The translations under genes and the position numbers were made by a program. Below the pieces are notes generated by a model. The model was not told the origin of the DNA. It saw nothing but the letters and a program-made list of their open reading frames with translations, and made no database searches. Source: Alphaproteobacteria bacterium UBA3650 (lineage in GTDB: Bacteria > Pseudomonadota > Alphaproteobacteria > CAAHEQ01 > UBA3637). Taken from it: 27,667 bases of DNA. The stretch lies in assembly GCA_002373815.1 (NCBI GenBank), contig DFKH01000007.1:1-27667 (forward strand), given 5' to 3'. This document shows, one piece after another, positions 22,281 to 27,667 of this stretch (position 1 is the stretch's first letter; each line of letters starts with the position of its first letter).

Positions 22281-23663
22281 CTAAAAGAAATCCCAAATCT
22301 TCTTTTCTTTTTCATCATGGGCTTCTTTTTGTCTAAATGATTCGGCTTGCTTCTTGCCACGATCCAATTCATCTGGCGTTGCATTTGCCCGAACAGTCAG
22401 TAAAGCTTGTTGAATCACACCATTTAACACAGGGTCAGGCGTTTCGCTATTTAACAATAACCACCCATAGCATCTTGAGGCATCAGGAGCATCCGCCCAC
22501 CCTTCGCAATATGCCCTTGCTAATTGGTATTGAGCATAAGAATCGCCTGCCTCAGCACCAGTCTGATACCATTTAACGGCTTCTTCTGGATCATGGAAAC
22601 GTTTTAACAATAAATCGCCATAATAAGCGGCGGCTTTCTTTTTGTCACGCTTGATGGCCTTTTGAACAGCATTGGTAATGGCTAAACGATCACCCGTTGC
22701 CTCCGCGATATCAATCATTTCATTTGTCAAACCAAATTCAGTAGCATCTTGAGGTAAAGTGCCTTCTTGCAATAAAATTTGCTGCAATGTTTTTGGATCA
22801 TTAAAGTCTGGAATGATGGGATCTAGTGTTTTCTGACGTTCTTCTTCTGGAACAGACTGTTCCGGTGTTTTGGGCGCCCATGCGCGAGCAGCTGCTTGAC
22901 GTTCTGCCAGATCTTTTGGTTTTAATTTTAAAGCTAATTGATCCCGTTTTTGGGCGGCAGACATACCAAGTTCATCAGAATTATAGGCGGCAAGAATTGA
23001 GTTCCATGTATAAGCAGCAGGTAAATTTTTGAGTTTTGGATTATTTTCCAATTGATGTGCCAATTCTAATTGAGCGCGTACATATCCTTGATTGGCGGAA
23101 CGTGTAAACCAAAGTAATGCTTGTTGATAATCTTGGGTGACACCAAAACCAGTCAAATAAAGTTTCCCTAATTGATATTGCGCTTTTTTATCACCCTTCA
23201 AAGCTGCAATCAAGTAAAAACCAGAGGCATTATTATAATTGACATTACTTCCCAATCCCGAGACAGCTGCATTACCAAGTTCAAAGATAGCTTCGGTATC
23301 GCCTGCAAGAGCCGCCTTTTTTAATAAGTTGATGGCGCGTTTTGGATTAGTAGGAACGCCATCTTTATTGTCCAATAAAATTTTACCCAATTGAGTGGCA
23401 GCAGGCAGATAAAAAGATTCATCAGCAGCCTTAAAATAATTGACCGCTAAAGGAACATTACGTTGAACCCCCCAACCATTTTGGTGCATTCTACCTAAAT
23501 AGTACAGGGCGGCAACATTACCTTGTTCGGCAAGATTTTGAAATTCAGCCAAAGCAACGGAATATTGCTTGTAATTCAAACTCATCAGCGCTTCCGAAAT
23601 GCCAGCAAGCGAAGGTGTTGTAAACGTAAGAATTGTTGCTAAAAGTAAAATTTTTTTATCCAT
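22281..23663 (-). CDS. Exported Sel1-repeat (TPR-like) protein
   Basis: 460 residues from ATG 23663, which has AGAGGTG upstream; the longer frame to 23693 is not preferred. The N-terminus is a signal peptide (MDKKILLLATILTFTTPSLA, cleavage near SLA/G). At least four Sel1-like repeats follow, for example AALYYLGRMHQNGWGV, AIFELGNAAVSGLG and KAQYQLGKLYLTGFGV, and another pair lies near the C-terminus (YAQYQLARAYCEGW). A charged linker (TPEQSVPEEERQK) separates the two halves. Sel1 proteins are periplasmic or surface adaptors that bind other proteins; no enzyme motif is present. The C-terminus is charged and ends KKIWDFF. Confidence 0.88.
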   Translation of the reverse strand: MDKKILLLATILTFTTPSLAGISEALMSLNYKQYSVALAEFQNLAEQGNVAALYYLGRMHQNGWGVQRNVPLAVNYFKAADESFYLPAATQLGKILLDNKDGVPTNPKRAINLLKKAALAGDTEAIFELGNAAVSGLGSNVNYNNASGFYLIAALKGDKKAQYQLGKLYLTGFGVTQDYQQALLWFTRSANQGYVRAQLELAHQLENNPKLKNLPAAYTWNSILAAYNSDELGMSAAQKRDQLALKLKPKDLAERQAAARAWAPKTPEQSVPEEERQKTLDPIIPDFNDPKTLQQILLQEGTLPQDATEFGLTNEMIDIAEATGDRLAITNAVQKAIKRDKKKAAAYYGDLLLKRFHDPEEAVKWYQTGAEAGDSYAQYQLARAYCEGWADAPDASRCYGWLLLNSETPDPVLNGVIQQALLTVRANATPDELDRGKKQAESFRQKEAHDEKEKKIWDFF

Positions 23664-23736
23664 TCTATCACCTCTTTGTCTAAGATATAGCACAAAAAAA
23701 ACGTCAAGTCCAACATTTTATTGAATACACACAAAA

Positions 23737-23758
23737 ACCCCAATCTGTCGATTGGGGT
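23737..23758 (-). terminator. Terminator of the small lipoprotein genes
   Basis: ACCCCAATC (23737-23745) pairs with GATTGGGGT (23750-23758) with a TGTC loop. Read on the minus strand it is followed by TTTTTGTG, 15 nt after the stop at 23773. Confidence 0.85.
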
Positions 23759-23772
23759 GATATCTCATCAAT

Positions 23773-24069
23773 TTATTGAACAGGTAATCCCATTGCATTG
23801 ACATTCATATTAACGGTAAATGGTTGACCCGTTTCAGGATCTACCCCAGAAATTGTATATGTCATATTTCCTGGAACAGCCTGCCCTTGTATCGTGGCAG
23901 AATTCGTATAAGTTTGTCGTACAATGGGTTGGACTACAGGTTGAGGCTCTTCCCATGCAATACTTTGAGAACGCTTATAATACGTTTCGTCAATTGGCTG
24001 TTTTGCATGAAATGCTCCACAGGCAGACAATGCTGTGGCAATGGTCATTAAAAATAAGACATTTTTCAT
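23773..24069 (-). CDS. Small lipoprotein of unknown function
   Basis: 98 residues. A lipoprotein signal peptide ends in a lipobox (ATALSACGAF, modified Cys at 17). A Pro/Gln-rich linker (WEEPQPVVQPIVRQTY) and a short beta-rich domain (MTYTISGVDPETGQPFTVNM) follow. No family recognised. It lies 11 nt downstream of the glycine-zipper lipoprotein gene and ends before a terminator, so both are likely one transcript. AGGAGG precedes the ATG. Confidence 0.8.
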   Translation of the reverse strand: MKNVLFLMTIATALSACGAFHAKQPIDETYYKRSQSIAWEEPQPVVQPIVRQTYTNSATIQGQAVPGNMTYTISGVDPETGQPFTVNMNVNAMGLPVQ

Positions 24070-24080
24070 GTTTTCCTCCT

Positions 24081-24563
24081 TTAATATTTGGAACGAATAC
24101 GAGTTTTCCCTGCAATTTCAACCAAAACGACATTGTCGCCTGGTTTTAAGCCCAATTCGTTTGTTTGAACAACAGGAATAACTTCTCCGTTTGCTTTTTG
24201 AACCATAAATTCAAAGGCAGTATCTTTCGTAGCTACTTGTTGCGCAGCTCCACCAATAGCACCACCAGCTAATGCACCCAACGTACCTCCAGCGAGGCTC
24301 ATCAAAGCACTCCCTCTGCCGCTGCCAATAGCACCTCCACCGATTGCGCCAGCAATACCACCAACAGCACCACCAACAAGGGTACCCCCTTCAGAAGAAC
24401 CAGCAATATCTACCTGTATCATAGATACGATACGTCCAGTAGATGCTCTGCCTTGTTTACCAATTTCATAACGATCATAAGTGGTGTTCGTGTCACCAAT
24501 ACCGCAGGCCGTTACACCCAACAGGGCCGTTGTCATACATAAAATACACAAAATCTTTTTCAT
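24081..24563 (-). CDS. Glycine-zipper outer membrane lipoprotein, SlyB-like
   Basis: 160 residues from ATG 24563, with AAAGGA upstream; the longer frame to 24596 adds an unlikely extension. The lipobox is LLGVTACGIG. The centre is a glycine zipper of two hairpin helices (GGTLVGGAVGGIAGAIGGG, then LAGGTLGALAGGAIGGA). The C-terminal domain (FEFMVQKANGEVIPVVQTNE, LKPGDNVVLVE) matches SlyB/Pcp-type lipoproteins. These stabilise the outer membrane and often respond to envelope stress. It is co-directional with the small lipoprotein gene downstream. Confidence 0.88.
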   Translation of the reverse strand: MKKILCILCMTTALLGVTACGIGDTNTTYDRYEIGKQGRASTGRIVSMIQVDIAGSSEGGTLVGGAVGGIAGAIGGGAIGSGRGSALMSLAGGTLGALAGGAIGGAAQQVATKDTAFEFMVQKANGEVIPVVQTNELGLKPGDNVVLVEIAGKTRIRSKY

Positions 24564-24643
24564 TGCAATTCCTTTCAAGATAAAATACAATAACAAACAT
24601 TATTAAAGAATAAAATTTTAGGTTTGTCAAATAGGAAATAAAA

Positions 24644-25234
24644 ATGTGGTCAAAATGGATTAAAAAATTGTATGATTGGACAATGCGTTTAATGGCAGGT
24701 AGAGGGGCAATTGCCACGCTATGTGGGTTGTCATTTGCAGAAAGTTCTTTTTTCCCCATTCCTCCTGATGTTTTGATGATTCCTTTGATTTTAAAACAGA
24801 GAGAAAAGGCTTTTCGCATTGCTTTTTTATGTACATTATTTAGCGTAATCGGTGGGGCATTCGGTTATATTATTGGTTGTGCTTTATATGATACCGTCGC
24901 TGTTCCATTTTTAAATTATTTTGGATGGATGGAACAATTTGAGTCCGTAAAACAAGCCTATATTCAATATGGTCCATGGATTGTCTTGGGTGCGGGTATC
25001 ACACCATTCCCCTATAAACTCATCACAATTGCCAGCGGTGTCATGCATATGAATTTTGGATTGTTTATGCTAATTTCAACGATTGGACGAGGACTTAGAT
25101 TTTTCTTGGTAGCTGGCGCATTATATAAATGGGGTGAGCCTATGCGCAAGTTTATTGAAAAAAATTTGGGATGGTTGAGTATCTTGTTTTTTGTATTGCT
25201 GATAGGTGCATTTTTCTTGGTTAAATTGCTGTAA
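24644..25234 (+). CDS. YqaA/DedA-type (VTT domain) membrane protein
   Basis: 196 residues, four to five membrane helices. The signature SFAESSFFPIPPDVLMIPL near the N-terminus and the re-entrant segment PWIVLGAGITPFPYKLITIA, with the key Arg later in the helix STIGRGLRFFLV, are those of YqaA/DedA proteins. Family members are linked to lipid carrier or phospholipid flipping and membrane homeostasis. A weak GGAAATAAAA precedes the ATG. It diverges from the SlyB-like gene. Confidence 0.88.
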   Translation: MWSKWIKKLYDWTMRLMAGRGAIATLCGLSFAESSFFPIPPDVLMIPLILKQREKAFRIAFLCTLFSVIGGAFGYIIGCALYDTVAVPFLNYFGWMEQFESVKQAYIQYGPWIVLGAGITPFPYKLITIASGVMHMNFGLFMLISTIGRGLRFFLVAGALYKWGEPMRKFIEKNLGWLSILFFVLLIGAFFLVKLL

Positions 25235-25239
25235 AGCTC

Positions 25240-25269
25240 TTGACTTTTTACCATAAAATACTATATACT
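25240..25269 (+). promoter_or_regulatory. Promoter of groESL
   Basis: TTGACT (25240-25245), 18 nt, TATACT (25264-25269), 25 nt ahead of groES. No CIRCE inverted repeat (TTAGCACTC-N9-GAGTGCTAA) is present, so HrcA control is not supported; a sigma32-type motif was not evident either. Confidence 0.6.
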
Positions 25270-25294
25270 TTATGCTATTAAAAAGGAGTGTAGT

Positions 25295-25582
25295 ATGAAA
25301 TTAAAACCATTGTTAGACCGCGTTGTTATTAAACGCGTTGAAGAAGAAAATAAAACAGCGGGTGGAATCATCATTCCAGATACAGCCAAAGAAAAACCTT
25401 CACAAGGAATTATTGTTGCCGTTGGTCCTGGTGGTCGTGATGAAGCGGGACATGAAATCCCTATGACATTAAAAGTGGGCGACAGTGTTTTGTTTGGAAA
25501 ATGGTCCGGAACAGAGGTCAAAATTGAAGGCGAAGACTTGGTTATTATGAAAGAATCTGAAGTCTTTGGTGTGTTGGAATAA
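25295..25582 (+). CDS. groES: Co-chaperonin GroES
   Basis: 95 residues, normal length. It starts MKLKPLLDRVVIKRVEEE; the mobile loop has GGIIIPDTAKEKPSQG and the core VGDSVLFGKWSGTEVKI. It forms the heptameric lid of GroEL. AAAGGAG precedes the ATG. The gap to groEL is 127 nt and contains an unusual duplicated groEL start. Confidence 0.97.
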   Translation: MKLKPLLDRVVIKRVEEENKTAGGIIIPDTAKEKPSQGIIVAVGPGGRDEAGHEIPMTLKVGDSVLFGKWSGTEVKIEGEDLVIMKESEVFGVLE

Positions 25583-25593
25583 GAAGAAATTAA

Positions 25594-25724
25594 GATGACA
25601 GCAAAAGAACACAAACGAAATTTTTCTTATTGATGAGCGTGGTAAGCGAAGAGATTAGAAAAAAAGTTTGTATCCTTTGAGTCATTCTGTTAAATGAAAG
25701 GAAAAAACGATGACAGCAAAAGAA
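25594..25724 (+). repeat. 16-bp direct repeat duplicating the groEL start between groES and groEL
   Basis: GATGACAGCAAAAGAA occurs at 25594-25609 and again at 25709-25724, where it is the groEL start. The upstream copy opens a 12-codon frame (MTAKEHKRNFSY) before a stop. The 115 bases from one copy to the next look like an insertion or a partial tandem duplication. Confidence 0.85.
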
Positions 25725-27359
25725 ATTAAATTTGGAACAGACGCTCGCGAAAAAATGCTGAGGGGCGTTGATATGTTGGCTAATACTGTTAAAGTCACAT
25801 TGGGACCAAAAGGACGTAATGTGGTGTTAGGAAAAGCCTATGGGGCGCCACGTATTACAAAAGATGGTGTATCTGTCGCTAAAGAAATTGAATTGGCCGA
25901 CAAGTTTGAAAATATGGGTGCACAAATGGTGCGCGAAGTGGCAAGTCGTTCCAATGAAATTGCTGGTGATGGTACAACCACAGCAACATTATTGGCTCAA
26001 ACAATCATTCGTGAAGGATCAAAGTTGGTGGCCGCTGGTATGAATCCAATGGATTTAAAACGGGGAATTGATATGGCCACAGAAGCCGTCATTGAAGATT
26101 TGAAAAAACGCTCAAAAGATATTTCCACAAATGAGGAAATTGCGCAAGTTGGTACTATTTCAGCCAATGGTGATTCATCGATTGGAGATTACATTGCCGA
26201 AGCTATTGAAAAAGTGGGTAAAGACGGTGTGATTACTGTGGAAGACGCCAAGGGCATGGAAACCGAATTAGAAGTGGTGGAAGGAATGCAATTTGACCGC
26301 GGTTATTTGTCCCCTTATTTTGTGACAAATGCGGAAAAAATGATTGCCGAATTGGATAATCCTTACATTTTAATCAATGAATCAAAACTCAACAATTTGC
26401 AAGCTTTGTTGCCTGTTTTGGAAGCGGTTGTGCAATCTGGTCGTCCACTACTCATTATTGCGGAAGATATTGAAGGCGAAGCGTTGGCGACATTAGTGGT
26501 CAATAAATTGCGTGGTGGTTTAAAAGTGGCTGCCGTTAAAGCACCTGGTTTTGGTGATCGTCGTAAAGCAATGTTGGAAGATATCGCTATCTTAACACAT
26601 GGACAAGTGATTTCTGCTGATTTGGGTATGAAATTGGAAGATGTCCGTCTGGAAATGTTGGGCACAGCTAAAACCGTCACCATTACCAAAGACGATACAA
26701 CCATCGTGGATGGTGCTGGCGATAAAAAGGATATTGAAGCGCGTTGTACACAGATTCGTTCTCAAATCGAATCGGCTTCCAGTGACTACGATCGCGAAAA
26801 ATTGGAAGAACGCTTGGGTAAATTATCTGGTGGTGTGGCCGTCATTAAAGTGGGTGGTGCCTCCGAAGTAGAAGTGAAAGAGAAAAAGGATCGCGTGGAT
26901 GATGCTTTGCACGCCACTCGCGCCGCTGTGAAAGAAGGTATTGTGCCAGGTGGTGGTGTCGCATTGTTGTATGCTACAAAGGCCTTAGATGCTTTGAAAC
27001 CAGCCAATGACGATCAGCGCGCCGGTATCGATATCATTCGCAAAACATTGCAAGCGCCTGTGCGTCAAATCGCGGCTAATGCGGCTGTTGATGGCTCTGT
27101 CATTGTGGGTAAATTGTTGGAAAAATACGATTTGACCTATGGTTATGACGCTAGAAAGGGCGAATATACAGACATGGTCAAAGCGGGTATTATTGACCCA
27201 ACCAAAGTGGTACGTATTGCCTTAGAAGGTGCCAGTTCCGTGGGCGGTTTATTGTTGACAACCGAAGCCATGGTGGCGGATAAGCCCGAAGAAAAATGTA
27301 ATTGCAACCATGGTGCCGACATGGGCGGAATGCCTGGTGGCATGGGCGGTATGTATTAA
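25710..27359 (+). CDS. groEL: Chaperonin GroEL
   Basis: 549 residues, full length. It starts MTAKEIKFGTDAREKML and has the ATP-binding VTLGPKGRNVVL, DGVSVAKEIEL and GDGTTTATLLAQ motifs. The late VEEGIVPGGG-equivalent is VKEGIVPGGGVALL, and the Gly-Met tail is GGMPGGMGGMY. It refolds cytoplasmic proteins with GroES. Just before the tail lies a short Cys insertion (EEKCNCNHGADM) that adds a C-N-C; I regard this as lineage variation. AAAGGA lies upstream. A terminator follows at 27380. Confidence 0.98.
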   Translation: MTAKEIKFGTDAREKMLRGVDMLANTVKVTLGPKGRNVVLGKAYGAPRITKDGVSVAKEIELADKFENMGAQMVREVASRSNEIAGDGTTTATLLAQTIIREGSKLVAAGMNPMDLKRGIDMATEAVIEDLKKRSKDISTNEEIAQVGTISANGDSSIGDYIAEAIEKVGKDGVITVEDAKGMETELEVVEGMQFDRGYLSPYFVTNAEKMIAELDNPYILINESKLNNLQALLPVLEAVVQSGRPLLIIAEDIEGEALATLVVNKLRGGLKVAAVKAPGFGDRRKAMLEDIAILTHGQVISADLGMKLEDVRLEMLGTAKTVTITKDDTTIVDGAGDKKDIEARCTQIRSQIESASSDYDREKLEERLGKLSGGVAVIKVGGASEVEVKEKKDRVDDALHATRAAVKEGIVPGGGVALLYATKALDALKPANDDQRAGIDIIRKTLQAPVRQIAANAAVDGSVIVGKLLEKYDLTYGYDARKGEYTDMVKAGIIDPTKVVRIALEGASSVGGLLLTTEAMVADKPEEKCNCNHGADMGGMPGGMGGMY

Positions 27360-27379
27360 ACCAAAAGAAATCCCTCAAC

Positions 27380-27409
27380 AAAAGCGGTGCCATCTGGTGC
27401 CGCTTTTTT
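27380..27409 (+). terminator. Terminator of groESL
   Basis: AAAAGCGGTGCC (27380-27391) pairs with GGTGCCGCTTTT (27396-27407), with two wobble pairs and the loop ATCT, followed by further T. Confidence 0.9.
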
Positions 27410-27410
27410 A

Positions 27411-27439
27411 TTGACATGAAAAAATATTTTATCTAAAAT
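27411..27439 (+). promoter_or_regulatory. Consensus promoter downstream of groEL
   Basis: TTGACA (27411-27416), 17 nt, TAAAAT (27434-27439). It would drive the short frame at 27466 and/or the secreted protein at 27631. Confidence 0.65.
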
Positions 27440-27465
27440 AAAAAGGAAGAGAGTTTAGAAAAAAA

Positions 27466-27579
27466 ATGAAATATTTAAGCCAGAATTTTAAAATGGTAAA
27501 TGGGACGATAGGCCATATTTTATACACACACCCCCACACATGTAAGAGCTGGCGAGCAAAATTCGGCGATAGCCGATAA
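27466..27579 (+). CDS. Possible 37-residue leader ORF, doubtful
   Basis: An ATG 26 nt after the promoter opens a 37-codon frame ending at TAA 27577-27579, with a weak site (GGAAGAGAG) too far upstream. The peptide has a run of His/Pro/Thr (LYTHPHTCKSWRAKFGDSR) from a low-complexity CACACACCCCCACACA stretch, and the final part contains a CGGC-GATA-GCCG hairpin (27564-27575). It may be only leader RNA or part of a dispersed repeat. Confidence 0.2.
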   Translation: MKYLSQNFKMVNGTIGHILYTHPHTCKSWRAKFGDSR

Positions 27580-27630
27580 CTGCAAGATTTATTGCGATGT
27601 TTTATTGTATTTAAAACGAGGAGAAAGAAA

Positions 27631-27667
27631 ATGAAAAAATTTTTATTATTAGGAACAATATTGATTG
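27631..27667 (+). CDS. Start of a probable exported protein, truncated by window end
   Basis: ATG 27631 with GAGGAGAAAG upstream. Only MKKFLLLGTILI is visible, a typical signal-peptide opening with two lysines and a hydrophobic run. The product cannot be named. Confidence 0.6.
   Translation, partial: MKKFLLLGTILI

Noticed and set aside
25240..25294. CIRCE heat-shock operator in front of groES
   Set aside because: The TTAGCACTC-N9-GAGTGCTAA inverted repeat is not present.

Overview
The window reads as the chromosome of an AT-rich, probably anaerobic, uncultured alphaproteobacterium, of the kind known from gut metagenomes. The evidence is a CtrA-type cell-cycle regulator, a rubrerythrin, and giant cysteine-rich proteins with a type IV prepilin-like leader (G/RSM.EM). 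I recall that leader style from gut Rhodospirillales-like genomes; this placement is inference, not a database result.

Layout. (1) 1-1510, minus: a truncated cysteine-rich pilin-like protein whose start abuts a GC-rich hairpin element. (2) 1670-12119: a LexA-like S24 repressor divergent from a compact 9.7-kb podovirus-type cassette. Its genes are two small early genes, portal, scaffold, capsid, a Rho-independent terminator, tail tube A, tail tube B, a small virion protein, a putative small terminase, the large terminase, a SleB-type endolysin and two small membrane (holin-like) proteins. The order matches the phage T7 morphogenesis block. No integrase, replication gene, phage RNA polymerase, tail fibre or large ejection protein is present. 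The cassette ends with its last stop codon overlapping that of a chromosomal gene.

(3) 12116-18036: chromosomal genes. They are a SixA-like histidine-phosphatase fold protein that has lost its catalytic residues, a small membrane protein, a YgjP-type metallopeptidase, ctrA with a perfect TTAA-N7-TTAA box in front of it, rpmG (L33), a MoxR/DUF58/DUF4381 operon, a small unknown gene and an ankyrin protein. (4) 18159-18236: tRNA-His. (5) 18370-21528: a 1052-residue pilin-like protein with about 88 cysteines and a nine-copy repeat array. (6) 21646-27667: rubrerythrin, a Sel1-repeat protein, two small lipoproteins, a YqaA/DedA membrane protein, groES-groEL with an odd duplicated start between them, and the beginning of a secreted protein.

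The two most interesting items are the minimal T7-like cassette beside an S24 regulator, which could be a domesticated phage or a podovirus-derived gene-transfer-agent-like system, and the giant cysteine-repeat pilin-like surface proteins. All functional calls come from reading motifs by eye; no homology search was run.
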